From Henricia sp. BOLD:AAB3569 (lineage: Eukaryota > Echinodermata > Asteroidea > Spinulosida > Echinasteridae), in NCBI GenBank assembly GCA_037783545.1, contig JBBELK010000108.1, positions 1,240,001 to 1,304,000 on the forward strand: 64,000 bases of DNA. Direction: 5' to 3'. Shown one piece after another: positions 1 through 9,899 of the stretch. The translations under genes were made by a program, and so were the position numbers. The notes under the pieces were generated by a model. It did not search any database. It saw only the letters and a list, made by a program, of their open reading frames with translations, and was not told where the DNA came from. Position 1 is the stretch's first letter. Each line of letters starts with the position of its first letter.

Positions 1-292
1 CACGTCTCAATTTAAATTTAGACAAGTCACCAGTGAATTTTATTCGCTGTGCAGTATCATTCAAAATTGACAGCGTTCCAATTCGTCCTGTTACTTGTTA
101 TTGCACGCCAAAGTGTTTTATATGCCCCAGTTGTCTAGGCGACAAAATGCTCTCTTCGACAAACTTTTGGTGGCCCAGGTGCTATGTACTATAAAACTCC
201 GGAGTCGATATTCACCCTTTCTGTTCAGGAGACTCTATAGTCTGTTGTCGAACTGTAGTTGCCCCAATTTTCCAAAGCTCAGAATATTATAC
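1..292 (+). repeat. Dispersed repeat family A, copy 1, first part
   Basis: An unclassified repeat. The stretch beginning 'cacgccaaagtgtt' near 104 recurs with clear similarity near 20483, 23904 and 24227. Shared words include 'gacaaacttttggtgg' and 'tcgatattcaccctt'. Copy 1 stops at 292 where a palindromic element has inserted and resumes at 697. No coding capacity or known family is recognisable. Its start probably lies outside the window. Confidence 0.6.
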
Positions 293-696
293 GGTATTTT
301 TTTCGTATACATTGAACAAAGATTTTAAAGAAAATACCTCCTGGAATCAACAGATCATCAAATTCTAGAATATACTTCCCACATGCACTTCTGTCGCAAA
401 GGTTGCACTTCTGAGATAAATAAATAATAAAATTACTGCATAAAGTAATGCACAAAATGACGCGGCGAGCGGTCCTGCGTAAGCGCGACAACAGAGGGCG
501 CTGCGCGCGCGCGTGAATTGTTATCTTGTGCACTAACTGAAGGCAATTTTTGAAGGAGAAAATGTGATTTTTCTACAGAAAAGCAACATTTGCGACAAAA
601 GTGCAGGTGGGAAGTATATCTTAAAATTACATTATCTGTTGATTCCAGGAAGTAATTTCTTTAAAATCTTTGTTCAATGTATACGAAAAAAATACC
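293..696. mobile_element. Palindromic MITE with 8-bp target duplication
   Basis: The ends are long inverted repeats of about 115 bp. The left arm begins 'ggtattttttTCGTATACAT' and the right arm ends with its complement at 696. The element is flanked by a perfect 8-bp direct repeat, 'tattatac', at 285-292 and 697-704. A related copy of the host repeat near 24405-24414 reads straight through this site, so it serves as the empty site. An 8-bp duplication fits hAT-like or P-like elements, but no transposase is present and the terminal bases are not a classic hAT signature. The core (about 460-520) is unusually CpG-rich. Confidence 0.85.
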
Positions 697-1504
697 TATT
701 ATACTGTCGAACGAGACATTTAAAAACAAAAATATACTGGTGTGACTGTGAGTCATTTGTCATATTCTTCTTATGCCAGGTTTAATTTTCTTTTTTTACG
801 ATACACTCGGTTCAACGCTTTTAGCCAGAAAATTAAGAATATCCTGTCAAAATTACTTTTGGCTTTATAAAGGTCGAGATTGCGTGCTCGGGAAATCCCC
901 GTTGATGACGACATTACAAAATAGTGTGGCATCATCTAGCGATACTGCGGAAACTTTTGTTTATCATTGAATGCAGAGTAGCACTACAATTGGTAAACTC
1001 TTACAAAGGGCGTTATTTCCACTCGTGATTAAAAGCCCATTTTGATAAAACTGCTGTGTAGAAATTCCAACCACATAGAATACATAGAATTAGTATAATA
1101 CTTCAGAAAAATCCATTCATGGCTTTTGTGCTGAGCTGAATGGTAAGTCTTTTGCAAAAGCCCCACCCCCTGTTTTTCTATAAAGAAAACCACCTTCAGT
1201 CAATTTCTTACACACTGATGTGGTGTTTGGTATCATTGTTAATTAGTAAGGTTTTTCTTGTCAACTCATAAAAAAATGTATATATGTCGATATTGCGTGC
1301 TCGGGGAGTCCCCGTTGATAATGACATTGCAAAATAGTGTGAGCTTATCTCGCGATACTCGGGATTTTTTAAAAATCTGTTAAGCATTAACTACCACTAC
1401 ATGAGACATTTTATTTCTTCGTGTTGTATACCATAATACTTGAAAGCTATTATCAGCACAATTATGCATAATTGCCAAAGCCCCAGTCATTATGAATCAA
1501 ATTC
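697..1504 (+). repeat. Family A copy 1 continued, with a family B segment
   Basis: Continues the family A copy after the insertion. The run from about 700 to 965, with words such as 'taagaatatcctgtcaaaa' and 'gtgctcgggaaatccccg', matches 24415-24685. From about 1020 to 1290 lies family B, a dispersed repeat with the words 'aaactgctgtgtagaaatt', 'tggtgtttggta' and 'tttttcttgtcaactca', found at least six more times in this window. No gene is visible. Confidence 0.6.
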
Positions 1505-1896
1505 TTAAAGGAGCGTGACCAGATCACATTTTTGACGCCTTAATTTATTCCCATGGGGGTTGGGATTTTAATACTATATTTTGATATTATTTGTAATTTT
1601 TTTCGTCATTTTTTCTCATTACCATTCTGAAATTGAGCGCTATCAATCCGTATAATTTTAAAGACATCGTAAAAAAAACCACCGATATTTTGTAAACTAG
1701 TTTATCCCAATTGGTTACATAAAGCACGGCAGTGATAACACCAACCTTTTGGCTTCCACATCTGAATTGGAGATTGTAACTTTCCTGTTTTTTTCCCATC
1801 ATGCCCATGGATAGTATTTTGGTGATGTATTTTATATGATTGTTAGGTTAGAACAAAATCCATTTTCTGGAAAAAAATCTGGACGAACTCCTTTAA
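1505..1896. mobile_element. TTAA-flanked MITE (TTAAAGGAGCG family)
   Basis: Begins TTAAAGGAGCGTGACCAGA and ends with an imperfect inverted copy (tctggacgaactcctttaa), with TTAA at both edges (1505-1508, 1893-1896). TTAA target duplication plus ends reading TTAAAGG resembles the T2/Kolobok type of MITE described from Xenopus; piggyBac also uses TTAA. No transposase. The family A copy near 25530 appears to lack this insertion. Confidence 0.6.
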
Positions 1897-2424
1897 ACAG
1901 ACCAACCTTGTTGTCAGTAGAATGTACTAGGCCTATAACTGTTTTACCTACCGGTTGCCGTGCACCTTTTCTGCGACCAAATCTTCGCGGTTTTGTGCTT
2001 TTTGTCGATCAGCGGATTATCCACACGGCTCGACGCTAGTATCAGCCAGAATGTCCTGTGACTCCTGTCAGAAATGGATTTTGGCTTTATAAAGGTTGAT
2101 ATTGCGTGCTCCGGGAATCCCCGTTGATAACAACATTACAAAATGGCTTGCATCATCTCGGGATATGTACTACGAAGCTCTGGAAGTGCCATCGGACTTG
2201 TTGAGATCGAGTGCAACATTTCATCATCCCGTGATATTTATCTCAGGAAGATGGCATCCAGAATGTTAGAATGACGACATAAAGAACATAGGATAATGAC
2301 ACCCCAAGATGATTTATCACATGACGACATGCAAAACGTAGGATGACAACATCCCGAGAAAATTCGTTATTTTGTTGTGAATTATTTAGGGAACCCGTCA
2401 TTTTATGTTCTTCATGTCGTCATA
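1897..2424 (+). repeat. Family A copy 1 and degenerate GTCGTCATCC-type repeat
   Basis: 1930-2020 ('taccggttgccgtgcacc', 'tttttgtcgatcag') is shared with 25540-25610 and 30375-30450. From about 2160 the sequence becomes a degenerate tandem of phrases around 'cgtgataatttatc', 'acgacat' and 'tgtcgtcat', alternating between strands. The same texture recurs at 3165-3410 and 30600-31120. The block is cut by the element at 2425. Confidence 0.55.
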
Positions 2425-3155
2425 TAGCCTTGTCCAAGGGGTGTGAAATTGTGTTAAACCGTGAAGATTTTGCCTGTACGCTATGCAGCGAAAGTGCGCC
2501 ACCGCGCGGTGAATTGTAGTCAACTGCAAAATAGTCTGGTTACCGAAATATCTTTGGCTGAATCACAGCCTTGTTCTTTCTGTACTCGATGTGTTTTATG
2601 GGCGGGGACTCTTTATGCTAATTTTTGAAAGAGAGCACTGAGACGTAAAAGCTCATTGGTTAACGGTTGTTTTGACAGAACAATACGGTGCTGTTTGAAA
2701 AATAGCAGATTTTTCGTACGTATACCCAGTTGGTAAGTTCACAAACATGTCATAGACATAGGCCCTACCTTTACAGAAAATATGTGAGGGATATTTTCTT
2801 GTCTTCGTGAAAGTCATCAATTTGCAATTTATCGGCTGCATAATACAAACTACCGTTGATTTCCTCAGTTGTAACACTACGTTATAATATCGCCATATTG
2901 CATCAGAGACATGGAGAGATGTAAACACATGTACGACGTACAAACGTTTATGCTTGCAAACCGGTCACACCACTATTTGGGGTCAAAATAGTGAGCTCTG
3001 ATTGGATGTTATGTAAGATATAAATATTTATAAGCACTCAGGTTTCGCATAAGTAGTTGGTTACAATTCACCGCGCGGTGGTGCACTTTCGCTGCATAGC
3101 GTACAGGCAAATTCTTCACGGATTCACACAATTTCACAGCCCTTAGACAAGGCTA
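2425..3155. mobile_element. Long-TIR element with 9-bp target duplication (MULE-like)
   Basis: Terminal inverted repeats of about 95 bp. The left end starts 'tagccttgtccaagggg' and the right end finishes 'ccttagacaaggcta'. Both arms contain 'ctatgcagcgaaagtgc' and 'accgcgcggtgaattgta'. A perfect 9-bp direct repeat, 'gtcgtcata', flanks it at 2416-2424 and 3156-3164. The paralogous repeat at 30891-30910 ('tcatgtcgttatactgtgat') lacks the insertion. Long TIRs with 9-bp duplications are typical of Mutator-like elements. The 540-bp core has no recognisable transposase, so this is a non-autonomous copy. Confidence 0.8.
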
Positions 3156-3164
3156 GTCGTCATA

Positions 3165-3416
3165 CTGTGATATATTATCTCTGGATGTCGACATCCCGTA
3201 TATTCTGCATGTCGTTAATATATTACTACGGGATCTTGTCATCCTATGTTTTGGATGTCGTCATCCCGTGATAAATTATCTCAAAGGATGTCGTCATCCT
3301 ATACTTTTGATGTCGTCTTCCTAACATAATTATCACTGGATGAGGTCATTTTGCACTATCGTTATCTCAACAAGTAAGATGGCACTTACAGAGCTCCGTA
3401 ACTAACGGCGTCTTTG
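3165..3416. repeat. Degenerate GTCGTCATCC-type repeat, right half
   Basis: Continuation of the block interrupted at 2424, with repeated 'gtcgtcatcc' and 'gataaattatctc' phrases. It ends with 'tttgcactatcg' and 'tctcaacaagt', which also close the copy near 31110-31140. Confidence 0.6.
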
Positions 3417-4283
3417 TTTAAAGGAGCGTGTTCGGAAAGTGGATTTCGTTTTAACTCAACACTCGCATAAAATACCTTCCCCAAAATACTATCTATGGAA
3501 AGAATACAGGACATTTGGATGAGTAAGTGACTGGAAGGTTTACTTTACATGTGTGATAGTGACAACTAACAAAAACGTACTGAATTATATTTTGTGTAGC
3601 AACTGGTATACTTTTTGTATTGTACAATTTGTAAGGAAATACTGTTTACACTTTTGAAAGTGATGTTTAAATTTCGGGGTTTTTCACACCATTTTTGTAA
3701 TAGTCGCAACGTGTTTAAAATATCTCATACCGTGGTTTGTAATTTTTGTTTAATAAGGTTTGCGCCAAAACAGTCACTTTCACAATAAAAGGCAAAATGT
3801 TACAACAAAAAGGTCGTAAAGTGAACAGAGTTTGGTTGATGTGGACATGTACGCGTGCATGGCTGTCAATACCCAATCTGATGGACATGTAACTATAGTT
3901 CAGTAATGACATCTGCAGTATAAATTGTTGGTCTTAAAGGAGCGGGACCAGAGTTTCTGGAAAATAGTTTTCGATGTAACCTACCAATATTATCAAGTAA
4001 CTCCCACACACACCTCCCATGTCCCAAAAACCCGAAAACATTCGCAATTTCCAGTAAAAATTGAACAAAACTATCGAGTATGCTTTCAGCGGATAAACGT
4101 TGATACTGGAAAATTAGTTTACAAATAACCGGTGGATTTTCGACGATATCCTCGGAAATATGCGGCCCAGAAGCGCGGGAGTTTCAGTTTCGTAATCAGA
4201 AAAATATAACGGATCTCATTACCCATAAGGTAAGTCCCGGGGAGTTATGGGTAAACAAAAGTAATCTGGTCACACTCCTTTAA
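3417..4283. mobile_element. TTAA-flanked elements, TTAAAGGAGCG family, apparently nested
   Basis: One left end (TTAAAGGAGCGTGTTCGG) lies at 3417. A second left end (TTAAAGGAGCGGGACCAGA) lies at 3934. An inverted right end (tctggtcacactcctttaa) closes at 4283 on TTAA. The stretch 3417-3540 and the stretch around 4140-4210 ('gacgatatcct') both match parts of 31170-31420. So either a 350-bp member (3934-4283) sits inside a longer relative, or the whole 867 bp is one element with an internal duplicate end. No gene. Confidence 0.55.
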
Positions 4284-5261
4284 TATAGAGATTAGTAATC
4301 ATGACTTAAATACATTGTATACATGTGGAATTTTATTTATTTGAAGGTTTATCAAAGAAATATACGTAAGCTGCATGTATTACAAATATATATAAAATTA
4401 ATAGGCATAATGGATAGACCTGGAACATACTGAAACATAGTTTGTTTACACGGGTGCTTTCCTATGGCCCTTCGCGATCTGGTACCCAGAAACTCCCGCA
4501 TAGATCTGCGCACATGTAAACAAACCGTGACGTCATGTTTCTGCCATGTGGTCGAATCCCAATAATTTGTATGATTTGTGAAGTCGTTGTAAGAAAAAAA
4601 TCCAAAACCGAGCCTAAAGCCAGTAGTCCATGAACTACAGGGAAAAAAAGGTACCAGGTCGACGGACTAATTCTCTTGTGATGATTCAAGATCGAGAAAA
4701 AGTCCAGGAAAATGTGATAGACCTTCTAAAATGGTCGCTAGAGGTGCTTATCTTTTCATGTTTAACTGTAGCAATTTTACATTATTTGTCTATTACTTCA
4801 GCAATATACGTCGACGACAAATGCAATGTGTTCATATCGGCGAGTAACAATTACTCGTGCACAAGAAAATGTTTTTCGCCTTCATATTTACTCCTATTGT
4901 CACATTTATAGGATTACTTGCACATTTTCCATATTTTATATGATTAAGTTACATCGAAATCCATTTTCCAGGAAATATGACATAGCCCATTTAATACTTA
5001 CTCCCTCTCTACTGAAAATATTGCAATTTGATTTACAACAGAAATGCTCACAATTAAAATAATTCTGTGTTAAAGGGAGATAAAACACTTATTTAGAATT
5101 ATCGTAAAATACCACGGTAACCTCATATATATAGAATATTTTGGAGAGAAAAAAACATACACCCTTGCCAGTTGAGACTCCATGCACTAAGTCTATAGAG
5201 CATGACATAAACATTCCAAGTGTTTTAAAAGGGAAACTTGAAATGTTCTCACTGCTAAATT
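4284..5261. other. AT-rich non-coding stretch
   Basis: No gene, RNA or complete transposon recognised. Short open frames here have no family features. The word 'atcgaaatccattttcc' near 4952 is shared with the TTAAAGGAGCG elements, so part of this stretch may be an old relative. Confidence 0.4.
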
Positions 5262-5640
5262 GTGGGGTACCATTGCAGAGTGGTTTGCAACACTTGGGTG
5301 ACAAATTGGGGTTACAGGTACGAAACCCAGCCGTAATTCCTGTGCCCTTGAGCAAGGCAATTAAACACAATTGATCCATCCTTCGGAAGAGCCGTTGATC
5401 CAGTGTGTTGTGTAACTCGCTTAAAATATCCCAGGGGCACTCTTTCGTGAAGAGTAAGGGGATTCCCCGGTGTCTCTGGCCGTCGGCTGCCAATGGCGCC
5501 ACCCACCCATGTATCTCGATGTTTAGGTGGAGTATTAGCTTCGTAAAAACCCATTATAATGTGAAGCGCATGCGAACATATACAAATGGAATATGCGCTA
5601 TATAAAGGTAATATTAATAAATTCATGTTTCCTCATCATA
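5262..5640 (+). repeat. SINE-like element with CCTTGAGCAAGGC domain
   Basis: Contains a degraded B-box-like run ('ggtacgaaaccc', about 5316), the SINE-associated phrase 'tgtgcccttgagcaaggc' (about 5339) and a 3' end around 'atatgcgctatataaaggta'. The phrase 'cccttgagcaagg' recurs in the elements at 19919 and 46990, which identifies a shared SINE central domain. The A-box region is not clear, so the 5' limit is approximate. Confidence 0.55.
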
Positions 5641-5734
5641 TCAGGCATTTTTACACTTTCCGGGGTGTTATCATGTCATATTATAAACAATTAATTTTGA
5701 TGATAAACGTTGAAGCAAACATTTTGAAAGGAAC

Positions 5735-5935
5735 ATGGATGACGTCAGTATGCATGGTGACGTCAAGAGTTTGTTTCCCGACTCCAACACGCTGTGAAGT
5801 ATGAATATCTTGCTGACAGTGATTACCTGACTCACGCGCTCTCGAGTCCGAACTGCGAAACATTGCGACTAACATGAAGCGTAAATAAAAAAAAAAAATT
5901 CTTCAAATGGTCAGAAGAGATACAGTTAAAAACAA
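5735..5935 (+). repeat. Diverged dispersed repeat, partner at 56775-57100
   Basis: Shares an ordered series of words with 56775-57100: a gatgac/gatgaca start, 'gactccaa.acgc.gtgaagt', 'gagtccgaac', 'aaacattgcg' and 'caaatggtcagaagag'. The two copies are diverged and differ in internal length. No ends or coding capacity seen. Confidence 0.45.
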
Positions 5936-6063
5936 ATAGCCCCATATGTTACTTTTATTTAAAAAACGTTGCTTTGGCGTCTTATTTATGACAATTGGTG
6001 CGAAATCAACGATAATGTATTTTAAATTGTGCTCAAATTCTGCAAGCTTTTGAATGTTGAATA

Positions 6064-6069
6064 TTTATT
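6064..6069 (-). promoter_or_regulatory. Candidate polyadenylation signal AATAAA
   Basis: The minus strand reads AATAAA here, about 65 bases past the stop codon of the Cys-rich candidate exon at 6134-6421. That is a plausible spacing for a 3' end. AATAAA is common by chance in AT-rich DNA. Confidence 0.35.
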
Positions 6070-6133
6070 ATCTTTCTTCTTAGGAGCGCTCATTGCGTGT
6101 AAGCATTAAACACTGCATAAAAACCTGTAATTA

Positions 6134-6421
6134 TTATGCATCCATCTTGCGATATCGGCAGCGCGATCCACGAATGCAGCGTTCGCAGAGATCGCTGCGG
6201 TGAGGCTTTGCGGGATCGATGTGGCGTTTGTTGTCGCGTTCGCGTTCGTCGTCGTCGACGTCGTCGTCGTCGTCGTCGTCGGCGTTGTCGTCGTTGTCGT
6301 TGTGGTAGCAGTCACAGCCGCTATCGGAGCCGCATTTTTTACACTTCAGACGCTCCACGCGGTTTGGTTTGATGTAGGTTTTGGGACAGCCTGGATTTTG
6401 ACACTGCTGACCGGACGATGG
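6134..6421 (-). CDS. Candidate terminal exon: Cys-rich protein with acidic tract
   Basis: The minus strand opens just after a good 3' splice-site sequence, 'tattcctctttacatgcag', and stays open to a stop at 6134-6136 (about 95 codons). An ATG overlaps the acceptor at 6427-6425, so a short single-exon gene is also possible. The peptide has three Cys clusters: CQNPGC, then CKKCGSDSGCDC, then a long Asp-rich run (NDNDDNADDDDDDDVDDD), then CERCIRGSRC. The spacing suggests metal binding but matches no family I recognise. The acidic run is encoded by a (GTC)n-like tract that could be slippage-prone. Earlier exons, if any, would lie at higher coordinates, where I see none before 6.9 kb. The reading frame and AATAAA downstream favour a real 3' exon. 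There is no homology evidence. Confidence 0.4.
   Translation of the reverse strand, partial: PSSGQQCQNPGCPKTYIKPNRVERLKCKKCGSDSGCDCYHNDNDDNADDDDDDDVDDDERERDNKRHIDPAKPHRSDLCERCIRGSRCRYRKMDA
6238..6306. repeat. Trinucleotide (GTC/GAC)n microsatellite inside the Cys-rich ORF
   Basis: An impure run of gtc/gtt triplets. On the minus strand it encodes the Asp/Asn tract of the 6134-6421 frame. Because the unit is a triplet, length changes would preserve the frame. Confidence 0.8.
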
Positions 6422-6895
6422 CTGCATGTAAAGAGGAATACATTTTTTGACGTTTCAGTACACGAAGCGTCTTGAAAATTCAATGTCGTGGCCTTCTATT
6501 AGTCTTTTTAAAGTATGATTTGGGTATAAATTCAAATTAAATGCAAACTGCATTTTCACTTTTAAAAAATATTATTTTGTCTCTGTATTATAAATTACAA
6601 AATGTAAATCAGGTTTTTGGAGTGAAACACAAATTGTTAAAAAATATACCCATATAAAATTGCATCCCCTCCTCATGTTCCGCAATAACTTCTAAAAGGC
6701 TAATTGCTGGAGTACCCAGAGATTATAATTTGGATGTTATCCAAACCTAAAGAAGAAAACGTTTGTTTCCGGTAGCGGACCTAAAATCCCTAACGTGAAA
6801 TGCGCGGTTTTTTTTGTTTTTTTTTGTTTAATGTTTACTTTTTTTTAAATATTCAATTTAACAATTAACATTAGACGGGTGACGATAAAATAGGC
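6422..6895. other. AT-rich stretch without features
   Basis: Long A and T runs and no convincing open frame or repeat end. If the 6134-6421 exon is real, this would be its intron. Confidence 0.4.
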
Positions 6896-7869
6896 CTTTG
6901 ATGGGACTGGAAGCTCTTAGTCTGTCTCCTGTACGTATGGTGGCGTAGGCAAGATATTAGTCGCTCAGGAACAAGGATGGAGTGCTAATTCGCGGGCGGC
7001 AGCTACCTGTGCGACCGAGCAGGCACTGCTCGTCTTATTTCGAGGAGGGGCCTAGAAAAGATTGCCTTAACATTGGCCACACCGATCACTTTTGGACGGG
7101 TGGCCGTGCCCGTCAATGCATTCCAATCAATGCGGTACTAAAGACAGAACCACATACAACCTTAACGTAGCCACCTGAAACGTCCGGACACTCATCATAT
7201 ACCTCGAGGACAACATCAATTGCGACAGTCAATCCTAGTTGCTATATCAACCCTCGAGCGCTACAACATTGACAGACGCGGTTTGCCAAGGAAGGTTCTC
7301 TTACAGAAACAGGCGAAGCTAGGCTATGCATTCTTTTGGAATGGTCTGCCCGAAAACCGTCCACGAATCCATTCGTTTTGCTATCAAAAATGTCTTCTTT
7401 CAAACCTGTCTTCCTTCCCTGTAGGCATCAGCAAACGCTTTATGACCCTTCGTGTCCCTTTTAGTGTATACGCGACTATTATAAGCGCGTATGCACAACC
7501 CCAGATTATGTGAAAGAGTTCTACACTCTCCTATGTCACACTATCAGGTTCACCCTCACAATGTCATTTCCCAAGGAGATTCCAACGCCAGAGTCGGGAA
7601 TAATTATATACTGTGTGGGGCGGTATCCTAGGAAGGCATGGTGTCGGCAAAGCTAATGACAACGGCCTCCGTCTGCTTAACCTCTGCGGAAACTATAAAC
7701 TGGTCATCACCAACACGACATTCCAGCTGCGGGACAAACACAAGACGACATGGATGTGCCCGCGCTCTAAACTTGGCATCTTTTAGACCACGTGATCGTC
7801 CGCAAAGCAGACATGGGAGACGTTACCATCACTAGAGCTCACGGAGGTGCCGATTGATGGACTGATCAG

Positions 7870-8009
7870 TTAAAGGCACAGGCTCGTCAGCATTGCCCCG
7901 CCAATTTCGTGCCACAAAATACGCAGCTCCATGTAGCAAAGGCCTAGAGCTGCCTATTTCGTGGCACGAATTTGGCGCGCGCGCATTGCTGCAGAGCCTG
8001 TGCCTTTAA
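7870..8009. mobile_element. 140-bp palindromic TTAA MITE, copy 1
   Basis: A near-perfect palindrome from TTAAAGGCACAGGCTCG to its complement, with TTAA at both edges (7870-7873, 8006-8009). The centre contains 'tacgcagctccat' facing 'gagctgcctatttcgtgg'. A second copy lies at 39710-39849. It sits inside the decayed LINE, so it is younger than that LINE. No coding capacity. Confidence 0.85.
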
Positions 8010-8764
8010 GAAACAAGCGAGACACAGATGTTTGAACCGAAAGGCTTTTCATGATCCAGATAAACAGGCAGCTCTTATTAATGAAGTCTTGGCTCAAGAT
8101 AAACCAAACGCATCACATGAAGCTTCCTCTACCGAATGCCTAACAAGTGGAACAACATCTCTCGCATGCACTCTTCTCGACGTCGCCACCTCCACGATTG
8201 GCTACTCTTAACGGCGTCACCAGGATTGGTTTGATGATAATTCAGTTGAAATCCACAATTTGCTTCAGAGAACTGCGCACTGGATAACCCCTCTCCAAGC
8301 ACCCTCCGGGCTAACTTCGCCGCCATCTACTCCGAAGCTCAGTCTAGTCAGCTCTTCGGAGAGTGCAGAACGAATTGTGGCGTGACAATAAAGGGAGGGA
8401 TACGCCGACTCCAGCGATTTGCACAGCTTGTACGACTCAATCAAAACTGTACGGACCGATTCGCGGCTCTTATCCTGCGTTCTTAATTAAAGATCGCCAA
8501 ATAATTATTGAACGCTGGGCAGAATATGTTGACGAGCTCCTTAACCCTAACACTCCTCAATCTCCAAATCAATATGATTGTACATACACCCTAGGGTTAA
8601 GCGTGTTGACGTCTTTGACAGCCTCCCAGATCTTCCACCCAAAGAGGAGCTTGACATCAAACCCCTAGCGCTGAAGATTATCGCGCGATAGCAACCTTGA
8701 AGAACAACAAGGCAACAATACCAGACGGTGTACCGGGTGAAGTGTTCAAGTAGGGAGGGGGAGA

Positions 8765-8788
8765 GGGGGGGGGGGGGGGGGGGGGGGG
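8765..8788 (+). repeat. 24-base G run
   Basis: An uninterrupted run of 24 G residues preceded by 'gggaggggga'. It could form a G-quadruplex and is prone to length error. It lies within the LINE remnant. Confidence 0.9.
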
Positions 8789-9136
8789 TGTTACACGACA
8801 CCTTCACACATTCATCTGTGATGCCTGCAAGCCCTTCTCCAGCAGTGCATAGAAAGATGCCAATATTGTCACAATCTACAAGCGGAAAGGTGACAAGTCG
8901 GAATGTGCCAACTACCGTGGCATCGCAGCCCTATCAGCTTGAAAAGTGCTTGCTAGAGTCATGTTGTCTCGTCTACTCACTAAAATGGCAGAAGCAGTAC
9001 TCCCAGAATCCCAGTGCGGATTTCGGAAGGACTGCGGCACCCCCGATATGATTTTTGTAGCCCGCTTACTCCAGGGAAAAATGCGGAGAGCAACACCCGA
9101 GCCGTCGTCGAAATAACCAAAGTTTTTAGTACCATT

Positions 9137-9899
9137 TGTAGTTGTAGTGTACTACCAGGTTTTGTGAAGTGCGCCCTCTCGTGACAACTTACCAACACAC
9201 ACAGCACATGATTCATCATTTTGCAGGAGCCATGTTTTAGACGTTTGAAGCTGTTTTTGTGGCCTTTTGGCCTTAAATCCCCCAAATCCAAAGCCCCATA
9301 GGAGAGATAGCAAGGAGGTATACATGTAACTATTTCTATGATATGATGTTTATTGATAAACATTGACCTTGTTTTATTGAGATAACTTTGTGGTTTGAGG
9401 CGCAATCGTAAAGTAATGTTCCCGTGATTGAGTATTGCATTGTGATTATCCGTATTAGCACTTTGTTTACCTAAACTTCTGAATGTTTACGAAATGCATA
9501 TTCTTGTGTGACTATTTACAGTTTTCACGGAGCAATGGAATATTGGAGCAATGGAATGACCAAGACAATGGAGCTATAGATAACAAAGCTTTGTAGCACC
9601 GGTATTGTATGTAGCAGATTGGAACAGAACAATGTGTGACATGTTGCCATTTTGAGCATGTTGAGGAGAACACAATAACAATAAACACCGACTCAAGAAA
9701 GTGTTCTGAGAATGAACTTGCTACAGTTTATTGCTACATTCATTTCTGCTTCTGTTGAGACCCTTGCCCTTCAATACATGTATGTAGGACCTTTGTACTT
9801 TGAATGACCTCAAGTATAAGCCAACTGTTGGCCAATTGACGAACCCCCCTAGCAGTAGCATACTTCCGGCCAACATTCTTGTGATGTGCTACCGCTACA
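9137..9899 (+). mobile_element. BEL/Pao element, 5' LTR
   Basis: Runs from TGTAGTTG to GCTACA (TG...CA ends), 763 bp. The flanking 5-bp target duplication is 'ccatt' at 9132-9136 and 18390-18394. It matches the 3' LTR (17620-18389) almost base for base. By eye there are three substitutions plus a 12-13-base and a 6-base indel and two single-base length changes. An AATAAA signal sits at 9680-9685. No canonical TGG-type primer binding site follows; the next bases are 'gtgaaaactcc'. Confidence 0.93.

Larger units (their letters stand above)
6896..9131 (+). pseudogene. APE-type LINE, 5' part (endonuclease and start of RT), decayed
   Basis: Fragments in shifting frames follow the order of an AP-endonuclease LINE. 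About 7170-7290 gives NVRTL-like and RYNID-like pieces; 7310-7470 gives AFFWNGLPENRPRIHS and SSFPVGISKRFMTLR; 7500-7800 gives a YATIISAYA-like stretch and the 'TNTTFQLR.K.KTTWM' endonuclease region; 8510-8760 gives AEYVDELL and LKNNKATIPDGVP; and 8890-9060 gives the RT start with NYRGIAA-like, ESQCGFRKDCG-like and PDMIFVA-like text. Many frameshifts and stops make it a pseudogene. A palindromic MITE (7870-8009) and a G-run interrupt it. The RT reading is cut by the BEL/Pao element and continues at 18390. Confidence 0.8.

Noticed and set aside
6106-6315. Thr-rich minus-strand frame
   Set aside because: It is the trinucleotide repeat read in another frame of the Cys-rich candidate exon.
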